NCBI GenBank assembly: GCA_000170815.1
Contig: ABCO01000007.1
Span: 103,116-167,115 of the forward strand
Source: an unidentified eubacterium SCB49
Lineage (GTDB): Bacteria > Bacteroidota > Bacteroidia > Flavobacteriales > Flavobacteriaceae
Reading direction: 5' to 3'
Length of the DNA: 64,000 bases
The position numbers and the translations under genes are program-made. Below the pieces are notes generated by a model. That model ran no database searches. It was not told the origin of the DNA and was given only the letters and a program-made list of their open reading frames with translations. Positions 25,250 to 34,904 of this stretch are shown piece by piece (position 1 is the stretch's first letter; each line of letters starts with the position of its first letter).

Positions 25250-25990
25250 ATGAGTAGTACTTTAAATGCGGTCATAGTTATACCAACTTACAATGAGATT
25301 GAAAATATCGAGAAGTTGGTGCAAACCGTTTTTTCATTAGAACATGGTTTTCATATCCTTGTTGTAGATGATAATTCGCCAGATGGTACGGGTTTGATTG
25401 TTGAGAAGTTGATAAGTAAGTATCCCGAGCAATTGCACTTACTTAAACGTAAGGGGAAAGAAGGTTTGGGAACAGCTTATATTGCTGGTTTTAAATGGGC
25501 GTTAAATAAAACGTATGATTATATTTTTGAGATGGATGCAGATTTTTCTCATAATCCAAAAGACCTCATACGATTATATAATGCTTGCCACATAGATGGC
25601 AATGATCTAGCAATTGGATCTAGGTATTCAACAGGAGTGAATGTTGTAAACTGGCCTATGAGTAGAGTATTGCTTTCTTGGGGTGCATCAAAATATGTGC
25701 ATTTTATTACAAGAATGAAAATTCACGATACAACTGCTGGGTTTATTTGTTATAGACGAAATGTGCTAGAAACAATTGACCTGAATAGGATCCAATTTTT
25801 AGGATATGCATTTCAGATAGAAATGAAATTTAAAGCCTATTTAAGTAAGTTTAAAATAGTAGAAGTGCCTGTAATATTTACAGATAGAACAAAAGGAGAA
25901 TCAAAAATGAGCACCGGAATAATTTCTGAAGCTATTTTTGGGGTTATAAAAATGAAGATGAAAAGTCTTTTTAATCGATACGAGATTTAA
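25250..25990 (+). CDS. Polyprenol monophosphomannose synthase (GT2)
   Basis: A 246-residue family 2 glycosyltransferase of the dolichol-phosphate mannose synthase type, moving mannose from GDP-mannose to a polyprenyl phosphate on the cytoplasmic face. The nucleotide-binding start VVIPTYNEIENIEKLV, the motif VVDDNSPDGTG and the catalytic FEMDADFSHNP are all present, as is the later DTTAGFICYRR. It lacks C-terminal membrane helices, as soluble DPM1-like forms do. The longest frame begins at TTG 25241, inside the promoter; ATG 25250 is correct. The stop overlaps the pyrC start (TAATG). Confidence 0.92.
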   Translation: MSSTLNAVIVIPTYNEIENIEKLVQTVFSLEHGFHILVVDDNSPDGTGLIVEKLISKYPEQLHLLKRKGKEGLGTAYIAGFKWALNKTYDYIFEMDADFSHNPKDLIRLYNACHIDGNDLAIGSRYSTGVNVVNWPMSRVLLSWGASKYVHFITRMKIHDTTAGFICYRRNVLETIDLNRIQFLGYAFQIEMKFKAYLSKFKIVEVPVIFTDRTKGESKMSTGIISEAIFGVIKMKMKSLFNRYEI

Positions 25991-27330
25991 TGAGTAGCTA
26001 TTTAATAAAAAACGCAAACATTGTAAATGAAGGTAGCATTTTTGCTGGTGATGTATTAATACAAAATGATCGCATCGCCGAAATAGGTGAGAGCATTAGT
26101 GTGAAAAGCAGTGAGACAAGAGTTATAGACGCAGATGGACATTATCTCATTCCTGGAATGATAGATGATCAAGTTCATTTTAGAGAGCCAGGATTAACAC
26201 ATAAGGCTACCATAGCAACAGAGTCTAAAGCGGCAGTCGCTGGTGGGATTACTACTTTTATTGAAATGCCAAATACCGTCCCACAAGCCACAACCATAGA
26301 TTTGCTAGAAGATAAGTTTGCTATAGCAGCAAATGATTCTTGGGCAAACTATAGTTTTATGTTTGGAGGAACTAATGATAATCTTGAAGAAATTTTAAAA
26401 GTAGATCCAACTAAGGTTGCTGGTTTAAAACTTTTTTTAGGATCTTCAACAGGAAATATGCTTGTAGACGACCCAAAGACGTTAGAGAATATTTTCAGTA
26501 AAACCAAGCTGCTTATCTCTGCACATTGTGAAGATGAAGATACCATTAAGGCTAATTTAGAGAAAGCTAAAGAAGAGTTTGGTGATGATATACCTATAAG
26601 TCAGCACCCTATTATTAGAAGTGAAGAGGCATGTTATATCTCTTCTTCTAGAGCAATTGCTTTGGCTAAAAAGACTGGGGCTAGATTGCATGTTTTTCAT
26701 GTGTCTACGGCAAAAGAAACAGGGCTTTTCAGCAACAAGAAAAAATTAAAGGACAAAAAGATTACAGCAGAAGTTTGTGTGCATCATCTGTGGTTTACAG
26801 ATAAAGATTATGAAGCGAAAGGCACAAAAATAAAATGGAACCCAGCCGTAAAGACTGAGAAAGATCGTGATGGACTTTGGAAGGCTTTATTGGAAGATAA
26901 AATTGATGTAATTGCGACAGATCACGCACCTCATACTATTGAAGAAAAAAACAACGGATATTTAAAAGCTCCTTCTGGAGGTCCCTTAGTGCAACACGCG
27001 GTAGAGGCTTTGTTTGAAATGCATCATAGAGGAAGAATTTCTGTAGAAAAGTTAGTTGAAAAAATAGCGCATAACCCAGCGATATTATTTGAAATTAAAG
27101 ATAGAGGTTATATTAAAGTAGGATATAAGGCAGATTTAGTCTTGATAGACCCTAATTCACCTTGGACGGTAACAAAAGAAAACACAGATTATAAATGTGG
27201 TTGGTCTCCTTTTGAAGGAACAACGTTTAGGTCTAGAATTACACATACTTTTGTTAATGGAGGTTTGGCTTACGAAGGTGGGAAATATGGAAATAAACCT
27301 AAAGCAGAGCGTATAACATTTAATAGATAA
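25990..27330 (+). CDS. pyrC: Dihydroorotase
   Basis: A 446-residue amidohydrolase of the class I dihydroorotase type, which closes carbamoyl-aspartate to dihydroorotate in pyrimidine synthesis. Metal-site motifs are visible: DDQVHFREPGLTHKAT (His ligands and substrate Arg), the carboxylated Lys in VAGLKLFLGSS, ISAHCED, HVFHVSTAKE, and the Asp of VIATDHAPHT. The first motif has D-x-V-H rather than the common HVH, the form I associate with Bacteroidetes. It is embedded between the GT2 and DUF4296 genes with one-base overlaps on both sides. Hydantoinase-like relatives are the alternative. Confidence 0.9.
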   Translation: MSSYLIKNANIVNEGSIFAGDVLIQNDRIAEIGESISVKSSETRVIDADGHYLIPGMIDDQVHFREPGLTHKATIATESKAAVAGGITTFIEMPNTVPQATTIDLLEDKFAIAANDSWANYSFMFGGTNDNLEEILKVDPTKVAGLKLFLGSSTGNMLVDDPKTLENIFSKTKLLISAHCEDEDTIKANLEKAKEEFGDDIPISQHPIIRSEEACYISSSRAIALAKKTGARLHVFHVSTAKETGLFSNKKKLKDKKITAEVCVHHLWFTDKDYEAKGTKIKWNPAVKTEKDRDGLWKALLEDKIDVIATDHAPHTIEEKNNGYLKAPSGGPLVQHAVEALFEMHHRGRISVEKLVEKIAHNPAILFEIKDRGYIKVGYKADLVLIDPNSPWTVTKENTDYKCGWSPFEGTTFRSRITHTFVNGGLAYEGGKYGNKPKAERITFNR

Positions 27331-27812
27331 TGAAAGGGTTTTACTATATAGCAATCTTATTTTTGGCCATTGGTTGTCAGAGTGTTAAGTATCCTGAAAA
27401 ACCTGACAACTTGATCCCTCAAGATAAGATGGTACAGGTGCTTACGGAGGTTTACCTAAGTAATGCTGCGCGTACTAATATTCGAAAAGTACGCGAGAGT
27501 GGGTATAAGCTCGATTCTATGTTATATGTAAAGTTTGATATCGATAGTAGCCAGTTTGCGAAAAGTCATGCTTATTATTCTGCAAATATTGAAGATTATT
27601 TGACGATGTTTGATAATGTAAAACTTAACTTAGAGAAGATAAGAGTTGGGGCAGATTCTTTAAAAGCAGTCTATACTAAACGAAAAAAAATAAAAGATTC
27701 TATTAAAAAAGATAGTTTGAGGGCTGAAGAAATGAAAAGACTAGGTGATTCGCTTGATAAGAAATCAAACAGAATTAAGCCGCTTGAAAAAGCAACTAGT
27801 TTAGCAAATTAA
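27330..27812 (+). CDS. DUF4296 lipoprotein
   Basis: A 160-residue predicted lipoprotein. The signal peptide ends in a lipobox, LFLAIGC (Cys about residue 16), so it should be membrane-anchored. The mature part begins with the DUF4296 domain (LIPQDKMVQVLTEVYLSNAA ...), followed by a long Lys/Asp-rich, coiled-coil-like tail (KKIKDSIKKDSLRAEEMK). Its ATG overlaps the pyrC stop by one base; GT2-pyrC-DUF4296 is a conserved flavobacterial operon. Function is not established. Confidence 0.87.
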   Translation: MKGFYYIAILFLAIGCQSVKYPEKPDNLIPQDKMVQVLTEVYLSNAARTNIRKVRESGYKLDSMLYVKFDIDSSQFAKSHAYYSANIEDYLTMFDNVKLNLEKIRVGADSLKAVYTKRKKIKDSIKKDSLRAEEMKRLGDSLDKKSNRIKPLEKATSLAN

Positions 27813-27820
27813 TAGTGGAT

Positions 27821-28819
27821 TTATTTGGCGTTAAAAGCTGTGCTTACTCTTTTAATAGTAGCTTCTTTTTGAGTGTAGTTAAATGGAATGTAGGTAGTGA
27901 TTTTACTTCCGTTGTATTCCGAAATGTTCTGCAATGAGTGAATGTTAGATTTATTTAAATTAGGTTTTTTCCCCGTAAAAATACTTGCTATGTTTTGAAA
28001 AAATGCAAGGATAAACAATTGCCAATTTGCTACCGAAGATTTTGGTTTTTTAGCCTGTATTTGTTCTGCGATTTCAGAAATTATTTCTTGATAGGTTAAG
28101 TTAAATCCAGACAATACAAACGATTTGTTTTTTATGTCACTCTGCATTAGAAGAAATAAGGCTTGACTAATATCTTGTACGTCTACAAATCCTGTGCTTC
28201 CACGAGGAAATTTAGGGATTCCTTTCTTGATCGTTGTAAATAGTTTTCCAGATGCACTTTTCCAATGTCCTTCGCCTATAATAACACTAGGTTGGATAAT
28301 AATGATGTCAAGGCCTTCTTGAGAGCCTCGCCAAACCTCCATCTCTGCACCAAATTTAGAAATGGCATAGGCGTTATTGTTTGCTTCGGGATTCCAGTGT
28401 GTCTCTTCAGAAATAACAGTACCAACTAGCGGTTTGCCTAAAGCAGCTACAGAGCTTACGTGACATAGTTTTTTTATATCGTTTGCGATACAAAGGTTGA
28501 CAACGTTTGCGGTTCCTTCAATGTTAACTTTTAATAGTTGTTGATAATCTGCTTCGGCAAAGCTAACGAGTGCAGCACAATGATATACGTAGGTGATGTT
28601 TATAAAGGCATCTTCAAGTGTTGGGGTGTCTAGCACATCTGCAGTAACCCATTCTATTTTGTCAAATAAAGCAGCAGCATTATAAGATTGAAAAACATTT
28701 TTTACAGGATTAAGGTCGCTATTTGTTCTTTTTATAGCGCGTACAGCCTTATCTTCTTTCAAAAGAAGATGTAAAAGATGAGAACCTACAAGTCCTGTGC
28801 CGCCAGTAACTAAAATCAT
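27821..28819 (-). CDS. NAD-dependent epimerase/dehydratase (extended SDR)
   Basis: A 332-residue extended short-chain dehydrogenase. The cofactor loop is [20 protein letters not shown] (TGGTGxxG), the acidic-binding region includes [16 protein letters not shown], and the catalytic dyad is YAISK (about residues 151-155). The upstream Ser lies in [11 protein letters not shown]. Such proteins act on sugar nucleotides, dihydroflavonol-like ketones or lipid alcohols; the substrate cannot be read from the sequence. It converges on the DUF4296 gene and diverges from tyrS with an 80-base gap. Confidence 0.88.
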   Translation of the reverse strand: MILVTGGTGLVGSHLLHLLLKEDKAVRAIKRTNSDLNPVKNVFQSYNAAALFDKIEWVTADVLDTPTLEDAFINITYVYHCAALVSFAEADYQQLLKVNIEGTANVVNLCIANDIKKLCHVSSVAALGKPLVGTVISEETHWNPEANNNAYAISKFGAEMEVWRGSQEGLDIIIIQPSVIIGEGHWKSASGKLFTTIKKGIPKFPRGSTGFVDVQDISQALFLLMQSDIKNKSFVLSGFNLTYQEIISEIAEQIQAKKPKSSVANWQLFILAFFQNIASIFTGKKPNLNKSNIHSLQNISEYNGSKITTYIPFNYTQKEATIKRVSTAFNAK

Positions 28820-28852
28820 TCTGTAAAAATACTCTTTTTAGCCTTACTCTTT

Positions 28853-28881
28853 TTGTCTTCTTGAGCTTACTGTTATCTTTG
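28853..28881 (+). promoter_or_regulatory. tyrS promoter (TTG -33 and TATCTTTG -7)
   Basis: TTG at 28853-28855 and TATCTTTG at 28874-28881 are 18 bases apart, close to the Bacteroidetes TTG-N19-TAnnTTTG consensus. The -7 box ends 18 bases before ATG 28900. Confidence 0.7.
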
Positions 28882-28899
28882 CTCAAATTTTATATTCAA

Positions 28900-30192
28900 A
28901 TGAAAAACTTTGTAGAAGAACTTCAATGGCGAGGAATGGTACACGATGTGATGCCAGACACAGAAACACATCTTTTAGAGCAAATGAGAGCAGCTTATGT
29001 GGGCTTTGATCCAACGGCAGACTCACTGCACATAGGTAATTTAGTGCCTATTATGTTATTGTCGTTTTTTCAACGATCTGGGCATAAGCCTGTCGCTTTA
29101 GTAGGTGGAGCAACAGGTATGATTGGAGATCCTTCAGGGAAATCTAATGAGCGTAATTTTTTAGATGAAAAAACTTTGCGTCACAATCAAGCTTGTGTGC
29201 GCAAACAATTAAGTCAGTTTTTAGATTTTTCATCGGGTGCAGCTAATGAAGCATTATTGGTCAATAATTATGACTGGATGAAAGAGTTTAGCTTTCTAGA
29301 TTTTATTCGTGATGTAGGTAAACACATTACGGTTAATTATATGATGGCAAAGGATAGTGTGAAAAGTAGATTTTCTGGCGAAAATGCAGACGGGTTATCT
29401 TTTACAGAGTTTACGTACCAGTTGGTTCAAGGTTATGATTTTTTACACCTTTTTAAAAATCAAAATATTACACTGCAAATGGGCGGTAGTGACCAGTGGG
29501 GAAATATTACCACAGGTACAGAGCTGATAAGAAGAATAGGTGGAGGTAAGGGTTATGCGCTTACTTGCCCTTTAATCACTAAAAGTGATGGTAGTAAGTT
29601 TGGAAAAAGTGAAGGCGGTAACGTATGGCTAGATCCAAAGAAAACTTCGCCGTATAAATTTTACCAATACTGGTTAAACACAAGTGATGAAGATGCAGAA
29701 AAGTACATTAAGATATTTACTTTTTTAGATAAAGAGACTATAGATGCTCTTGTGGTTTCTCATAGAGAAGCACCGCATCAACGTGCATTGCAAAAACGTC
29801 TAGCACAAGAGGTAACAACAACCGTGCATAGTCAAGAGGCTTATGAGACTGCTGTAGCTGCTTCTGAAATTTTATTCGGAAAATCTACTTCAGAAGATTT
29901 AAAGAAAATTGATGCAGATACCTTTTTAGATATATTTGAAGGTGTGCCTCAAGCCGAAGTTTCAAGACAGAAAATTACGGATGGTTTAGATATTATTGGT
30001 GGCCTTGCAGAACAAACAGGATTTTTAAAATCTAATGGTGAAGCGCGACGTGCCTTAAAAGAAAATAGTATTTCAGTAAATAAAGAGAAGGTAAAGGAAG
30101 GCTATAGCATTTCTGAAGCAGATTTATTAAACGACCGTTTTGTGTTATTACAACGTGGTAAGAAAAATTACTTTATCATTTCTGTGATATAG
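28900..30192 (+). CDS. tyrS: Tyrosyl-tRNA synthetase
   Basis: A 430-residue class I synthetase charging tRNA-Tyr. The HIGH-type motif is [16 protein letters not shown], the tyrosine/tRNA-binding region includes [15 protein letters not shown] and [12 protein letters not shown], and the KMSKS-type loop is [13 protein letters not shown]-terminal S4 RNA-binding domain (about residues 365-430, with [17 protein letters not shown]) is complete. The frame opens upstream at TTG 28861, inside the promoter; ATG 28900 ([10 protein letters not shown]) is correct. A terminator follows. Confidence 0.96.
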   Translation: MKNFVEELQWRGMVHDVMPDTETHLLEQMRAAYVGFDPTADSLHIGNLVPIMLLSFFQRSGHKPVALVGGATGMIGDPSGKSNERNFLDEKTLRHNQACVRKQLSQFLDFSSGAANEALLVNNYDWMKEFSFLDFIRDVGKHITVNYMMAKDSVKSRFSGENADGLSFTEFTYQLVQGYDFLHLFKNQNITLQMGGSDQWGNITTGTELIRRIGGGKGYALTCPLITKSDGSKFGKSEGGNVWLDPKKTSPYKFYQYWLNTSDEDAEKYIKIFTFLDKETIDALVVSHREAPHQRALQKRLAQEVTTTVHSQEAYETAVAASEILFGKSTSEDLKKIDADTFLDIFEGVPQAEVSRQKITDGLDIIGGLAEQTGFLKSNGEARRALKENSISVNKEKVKEGYSISEADLLNDRFVLLQRGKKNYFIISVI

Positions 30193-30221
30193 TCTCTTAA
30201 CACAAATAACGCTTTAAAAGA

Positions 30222-30257
30222 AAAACCCTCCATTTCCATAAGGAATGTGAGGGTTTC
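30222..30257 (+). terminator. Terminator after tyrS
   Basis: AAAACCCTC ... GAGGGTTT with an imperfect inner stem (CATTTCC/GGAATG) forms a long hairpin followed by a short T run. Confidence 0.8.
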
Positions 30258-30362
30258 TCATACTAACTAACCAACCAATTATGTAAAAAATCATTGCAAT
30301 TTGCAATGCTTAACATTAATCTTAAGCTAAGTCGTGAGGTTATTTTGTTACTTACATTTTTT

Positions 30363-30878
30363 TTATAAAAAATTTGAAACTTCTGGATAAGGAACCAAAG
30401 CGCTTATTAGTAAAGCGATGCTATCCTTTGCTATGAGCGTGATGCTTAGTAATAATGCTACAACCATAATAGAGACAGCAAAATTATTTTTTTGTATTTC
30501 TTTAAACTCATTTACACCTTTTGTTAGAAAACTAAACAAAACAAAAACAGAAGCATTAATACATAAAGCGACAAAAAAACCTATAATTAGGTATAGGCTA
30601 GAATATTTAGCTACAGTTATAAAGTCAATACTTTCTTGTTGGGTCATAGATATTCTAACAACATTTGTGATAGAAGGTAGTATTTCGCTTAAAATGAGTC
30701 CAAGAGAAAGGATAATACCAGACATAAATATGGTGAATGCCATGTGATTGCTGGCTACGTCTTGGTCTTTAAAAAAGAGTTTTTTTAAAATGCCGTAAGA
30801 AACATATACAACTGCAACGGTGACAACTATTGAGAGAATAATCTCAAATAATGCTAAAAAGAATAGTGATGTATTCAT
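30363..30878 (-). CDS. Four-to-five-helix membrane protein, DUF350-like
   Basis: A 171-residue integral membrane protein. Hydrophobic helices lie at about residues 5-27, 46-66, 88-112 and 132-155. The pattern AVVYVSYGILKKLFFKDQD followed by NHMAFTIFMSGIILSLGLIL resembles the DUF350 (UPF0719) repeat, with its glycine-containing helices and a D/N between helices. The match is from shape and a few residues, so the family call is tentative. It has its own -7 element (TAGGTTTG on the minus strand, 30906-30913) and lies downstream of the transglutaminase-like gene. Confidence 0.5.
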   Translation of the reverse strand: MNTSLFFLALFEIILSIVVTVAVVYVSYGILKKLFFKDQDVASNHMAFTIFMSGIILSLGLILSEILPSITNVVRISMTQQESIDFITVAKYSSLYLIIGFFVALCINASVFVLFSFLTKGVNEFKEIQKNNFAVSIMVVALLLSITLIAKDSIALLISALVPYPEVSNFL

Positions 30879-30925
30879 AATAAAATAATTATTGTTTTAA
30901 ATATTCAAACCTATTTTTATAGGCT

Positions 30926-31951
30926 TTATTTGCTTGTTAGTATTACATTCCAGTGTGTTAAGTTGTCAAAGCCATAAGGTAATTGTCCTGCTTTGTAATA
31001 CTTGGAAGTTGTCTCCCACACTTTATATTTTTTACCTTTATAAATCTTATGATCTCCATTGGTAGGTAAGTTTATTCCTATGATAGAGTGTCGATAAAAA
31101 TCACTGTTTAATATAGCAACATCATAGTTAAACTGTTTTAAAATACTATAAATTAAAACGGTACGTGTATCACAATCTCCCTTTAAGTTTTGTATAAATG
31201 AAACGGGATTTTGGATACCGTAAGCAATATTGCCAATACAGCAATCTGGACAATCTATAAGCACTTGTTTTATACTGTCTTCGTAGTTTTCTGCGGGTAA
31301 ACAGGCATCCTGAAAAACCAATGAGTACGGTATGTCTTGAATGCAAGTTACAACCATGTCTGCAAATTCCATTTGGTTTAAATTTTGTTCTTTGTTGATA
31401 CGATCAAACTCTGCAACAACAAGATCTAAGTAAGGACTGTCTTTGTTATCAATGTATTGATATAGCTTCCCCCAAAAATTAGGGGTTTCAATATAGGGGT
31501 AAGTGTTAATGTGGTTGTATAAGGTGTTAAAGTCTGAGTCTCTTACCGTTAGATTTGCAGTATAGCTGCTGCCGTAGTTGTCTTGCCAAGTTCTATTGCT
31601 TTCATACACTAAGGTAGAGTCATTGTCAATGAGTTTTATTGTTTTGTTTACGCCTTCTTCTTTGGTGAAATTGTGGTCGGTGTCAAAAGTTAAGGGTCCT
31701 AAAAATGATACAGCTTGTTTCAGTAAGAGTATTCCAAAAATTAAAAAAGCCGTTATCTGTAAAATTGATTTTAAAGACGGGATTCCCAGCCATTTGAGGG
31801 TTAAATATCCTGCGCCAAGAAGTGCTATAATAATGGATAGCCCTTCGGGAATAGAAAAGATAAAACTTAAAAATAGAAAGAGACCTATTGTCAGAAAAAA
31901 ACCAACAAGTATAAAAAAGCAACCTCCTGTATTTTCTTTAGCTTTTACCAT
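30926..31951 (-). CDS. Membrane protein with C-terminal transglutaminase-like domain
   Basis: A 341-residue protein. The N-terminal 85 residues hold three closely spaced hydrophobic helices. The rest is a probably periplasmic domain containing the Cys-His-acid triad expected of the transglutaminase/cysteine-protease fold: GDCDTRTVLIYSIL (Cys about residue 257), YRHSIIGINLP (His) and KVWETTSKYY (Glu/Asp position). DCPDCCIGN just upstream is Cys-rich. It may crosslink, cleave or amidate an envelope substrate. Its start overlaps the end of the LuxE-like gene by one base, so the two are coupled. No specific substrate can be named. Confidence 0.6.
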   Translation of the reverse strand: MVKAKENTGGCFFILVGFFLTIGLFLFLSFIFSIPEGLSIIIALLGAGYLTLKWLGIPSLKSILQITAFLIFGILLLKQAVSFLGPLTFDTDHNFTKEEGVNKTIKLIDNDSTLVYESNRTWQDNYGSSYTANLTVRDSDFNTLYNHINTYPYIETPNFWGKLYQYIDNKDSPYLDLVVAEFDRINKEQNLNQMEFADMVVTCIQDIPYSLVFQDACLPAENYEDSIKQVLIDCPDCCIGNIAYGIQNPVSFIQNLKGDCDTRTVLIYSILKQFNYDVAILNSDFYRHSIIGINLPTNGDHKIYKGKKYKVWETTSKYYKAGQLPYGFDNLTHWNVILTSK

Positions 31952-32934
31952 TAGTCAAGTACCATTAAATTACAACCACGAATGTCGCTGTTGTCAAATC
32001 TTCCCATTATGGTAAAATGCTCATTGTCTTTTGTGACGCCTAAGTCCTGGGTGGCAATAAATGAACAAGAGTAAATGTTTGCAAGGTCTATTACATTAAT
32101 ACCGCCAGTTTTATTGTTAACCAAAGTAAAAGGATCTTCGGTGTCTCTTGTTAAAATTTTCATCCAAGGCGGGCAGCTAAAAACGCCATCTTCTTTACTG
32201 TAGGCTTGCGATAGCAATTCTGTCATGCCATATTCGCTATGTATGTTGCTTGTGCCAAAACCCTCTTTAAGTAATGCGTGTAATGCGGGCTTAATAAGTT
32301 CTTTTCTTCTCCCTTTCATTCCGCCAGTTTCCATGATTATGGTATGCTGTAGTGCAAACTTTCTTTTTTCTATCAAGTCAAGTAATGCGTAAGAAACCCC
32401 AATAAGTAATGTTTTTTTACCTGCTAGCTCTAGTGCATCTAGTTTTTCAATAAGTGCGTCAAGGTTATTGAGGTAAAAACCACTGTCTGCAGCTTTACTA
32501 TCTTTTATAAGTGCATCAACCATATATACTAGTGACGATCCTTCACGTTCTAAATAGGAAGGTAGTAAGGCTAAAATGGTAAAGTCTTGCACATTTCCGT
32601 AGTAAAACTCAAACCCTTTTTTAAAGCTCGTTTCGTAAATAGTTGTGTCTGCTATATGGTGTTTACTTGTTACACTACCCGTTGTGCCGCTACTTGTAAA
32701 TGTGGTTTCAGGAACTGTATCACTCGAAATAATAGCCATCTCTTTAAAAAAAGTAATAGGGAGAAAGGGTATTTTGTAAATCGTATCTACAGTATCAATA
32801 TTTATCTTGAGTAGATCACAATATTTTTTGTAAACCGCACAGTATTTATATTGATACCTAAAAACCTGAAGTGCCACATCTTGAAAATCTGTTTGATTTT
32901 TAATAGAAAAAATGGATGGGATAAGTGACGTCAT
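31951..32934 (-). CDS. LuxE/acyl-protein-synthetase-like adenylate-forming enzyme
   Basis: A 327-residue protein of the LuxE acyl-protein synthetase/acyltransferase family, related to adenylate-forming ligases. The nucleotide-binding signature is FTSSGTTGSVTSKHH (about residues 78-92), and a second conserved block is SEYGMTELLSQAYS, equivalent to the YGxTE motif. It lacks the C-terminal lid domain of full acyl-CoA synthetases, as LuxE does. It probably activates an acyl group, perhaps for surface-polymer modification; luciferase genes are absent, so bioluminescence is not implied. It is first in an operon with the transglutaminase-like gene. Confidence 0.78.
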   Translation of the reverse strand: MTSLIPSIFSIKNQTDFQDVALQVFRYQYKYCAVYKKYCDLLKINIDTVDTIYKIPFLPITFFKEMAIISSDTVPETTFTSSGTTGSVTSKHHIADTTIYETSFKKGFEFYYGNVQDFTILALLPSYLEREGSSLVYMVDALIKDSKAADSGFYLNNLDALIEKLDALELAGKKTLLIGVSYALLDLIEKRKFALQHTIIMETGGMKGRRKELIKPALHALLKEGFGTSNIHSEYGMTELLSQAYSKEDGVFSCPPWMKILTRDTEDPFTLVNNKTGGINVIDLANIYSCSFIATQDLGVTKDNEHFTIMGRFDNSDIRGCNLMVLD

Positions 32935-32950
32935 AATATAATTTACAAGG

Positions 32951-32958
32951 CAAAAATA
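32951..32958 (-). promoter_or_regulatory. -7 promoter element of the LuxE-like operon
   Basis: On the minus strand this reads TATTTTTG, ending 16 bases before the ATG at 32934. Confidence 0.5.
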
Positions 32959-33177
32959 AGCATAAAAATACCCCTTATCGACGAAGAATCTTTAGAATTA
33001 TGGTAAAACAAAGCGATGAGCTTCAATTAACTATAAGGTCAATAAACTTGTGTTGCTCTAGGGTTGCGAACATTTAGGTAAGCGGTGTGTAATATTAAGT
33101 AAAGGTTAAGAAAAGTGAAAAAGAATAGCTCCATTTAGAAAATGAGTATCTTTAGACCGTATAATGAAGCACTTAGA

Positions 33178-33861
33178 ATGAAGAAAAAAGATATTAAAAT
33201 TTTACTTGTAGATGATGAGCCTGATATTTTAGAAATAGTAGGTTATAATTTGTCTAATGAGGGTTATCAAGTGATAACAGCAGAGAATGGGCGTGAAGGA
33301 GTGGAAAAAGCTAAAAAAGAGAAGCCACACCTTATTATACTAGATGTGATGATGCCAGAAATGGATGGTATTGAAGCTTGTGAAAAAATAAGAAGTATTC
33401 CAGAATTGTCTGAGACAGTCATAACTTTTTTAACGGCTAGAGGCGAAGATTATTCTCAGGTAGCAGGTTTTGATGCAGGCGCAGATGATTATATTACAAA
33501 ACCAATTAAGCCAAAAATATTATTAAGTAAAGTAAAAGCTTTACTTCGCAGGTTTAAATCACCTTCAAAAGTTGATACTGTAGTTAAAATTGGTAACATT
33601 ATTATTAATAGAGAAGAGTATCAAGTTACTGTTGGTAAAACAGAATTAGTGCTCCCTCGTAAAGAGTTCGAACTTCTTTCTTTATTGGCTTCAAAACCTG
33701 GAAAAGTTTTTAAAAGAGAAGAAATACTAGACACTGTCTGGGGAAATGAAGTAGTTGTGGGAGGACGCACAATAGATGTTCACATAAGAAAGCTAAGAGA
33801 AAAAATAGGGGATGACCGTTTTAAAACGGTAAAAGGTGTTGGCTATAAAATTGTAATTTAA
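33178..33861 (+). CDS. PhoB/OmpR-type response regulator
   Basis: A 227-residue two-domain response regulator. The receiver domain (about residues 5-122) shows the acidic pair LVDDEPDI, the phospho-acceptor Asp in LIILDVMMPEMDGIEA, the conserved Thr in TFLTARGED and the Lys in DDYITKPIKPK. The C-terminal winged helix (about residues 135-227) has LPRKEFELLSLLASKPGKVF and GRTIDVHIRKLREKIG. The frame opens at ATG 33142, but the normal family start is ATG 33178 (MKKKDIKILL). Its TAA overlaps the kinase ATG, so regulator and kinase form one system. Phosphate or envelope sensing is a guess. Confidence 0.93.
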   Translation: MKKKDIKILLVDDEPDILEIVGYNLSNEGYQVITAENGREGVEKAKKEKPHLIILDVMMPEMDGIEACEKIRSIPELSETVITFLTARGEDYSQVAGFDAGADDYITKPIKPKILLSKVKALLRRFKSPSKVDTVVKIGNIIINREEYQVTVGKTELVLPRKEFELLSLLASKPGKVFKREEILDTVWGNEVVVGGRTIDVHIRKLREKIGDDRFKTVKGVGYKIVI

Positions 33862-34904
33862 TGGCGAGTCATCAAAAAAGATCCTACAGTTTTGCGGGTT
33901 TTACGGCCTTGTATATTGCGGTATTTTTAACACTCATTACGGGTGTTTTTTTTTCGTTTTTGGGGACAGTTTCATATTTGTTTCTCATTCCTGTTGCATT
34001 AATTTCCTTTTTGTCTTCCTTCTTTATTATTCAAATAAGGGTGGAGAAGTTTATTTATAAGAAAATTAATAAACTGAATAAAGAAGTTTCTTTGTTAGAA
34101 TCAGCAAGTTTTGGGCGTGATCAGATTACAACAGATATGGATACGCTTACAAAACAAGTAAGGCGCTTTACACAACATAAAAAACTAGAGATAGAGGCTT
34201 TAAAAATTCGAGAATCTTACAGAAAAGAGTTTTTAGGTAATGTGTCTCACGAACTTAAAACCCCTTTGTTTATGGTGCAAGGTTATGTAGAAACCTTGCT
34301 TAATGGAGCGCTAGATGATGAAAATGTAAGAGATAAATACCTTGAACGGGCTAATAAAGGGATAGAACGTCTGGCGTATATTGTTAAAGATCTAGATATG
34401 ATTTCTAGGCTTGAAGTGGGCGGACTTACTTTAGATAAAGAAAAAGTAGATATTGTTGAGCTGTTTAATAGTGCTTTTGAGTTATTAGAGATGAAAGCCG
34501 CAAAAAAGAACATATCACTAGTTTTTGATAAAGATTACCCTGACCCTATTTATGTAAATGCAGATGTAGAACGTATTCAGCAGGTGCTTACTAACCTTCT
34601 AGATAACTCTATTAAATATGGTAAAAAAGCGGGAACTACAGAAGTAAGTATTGAGGGACTTATGAAAGATAAGACCATTGTCAGAATTACAGATAATGGT
34701 GTTGGTATAGAACAAAGTTACCTTACCAGAATTTTTGAGCGCTTTTTTAGGGTAGATAAAACAGGTTCTCGAAAAGTAGGAGGCAGTGGATTAGGGCTTT
34801 CAATTGTAAAGCATATTATCGATGCACATTCCGAAAAAATTTATGTAGAAAGCCAATTAGGGATTGGTAGCGAATTTTCATTTACCTTAGAAAATGCTGA
34901 ATAA
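33861..34904 (+). CDS. PhoR-like sensor histidine kinase
   Basis: A 347-residue kinase that should phosphorylate the regulator encoded just upstream. Two adjacent transmembrane helices occupy about residues 14-57 with almost no periplasmic loop, so it probably senses within the membrane or through a partner, as PhoR does. The H-box is LGNVSHELKTPLFMVQGYVE (His about residue 130), the N-box is QQVLTNLLDNSIKYG, and the G boxes are ITDNGVGIE and GGSGLGLSIVKHIIDAH. Its 3' end overlaps the convergent glycosyltransferase gene by 18 bases. Confidence 0.94.
   Translation: MASHQKRSYSFAGFTALYIAVFLTLITGVFFSFLGTVSYLFLIPVALISFLSSFFIIQIRVEKFIYKKINKLNKEVSLLESASFGRDQITTDMDTLTKQVRRFTQHKKLEIEALKIRESYRKEFLGNVSHELKTPLFMVQGYVETLLNGALDDENVRDKYLERANKGIERLAYIVKDLDMISRLEVGGLTLDKEKVDIVELFNSAFELLEMKAAKKNISLVFDKDYPDPIYVNADVERIQQVLTNLLDNSIKYGKKAGTTEVSIEGLMKDKTIVRITDNGVGIEQSYLTRIFERFFRVDKTGSRKVGGSGLGLSIVKHIIDAHSEKIYVESQLGIGSEFSFTLENAE

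Noticed and set aside
30926..32934. Bioluminescence (lux) locus suggested by the LuxE-like gene
   Set aside because: No luxA, luxB, luxC or luxD homologue lies nearby; LuxE-like acyl activators are common in non-luminous Flavobacteria.
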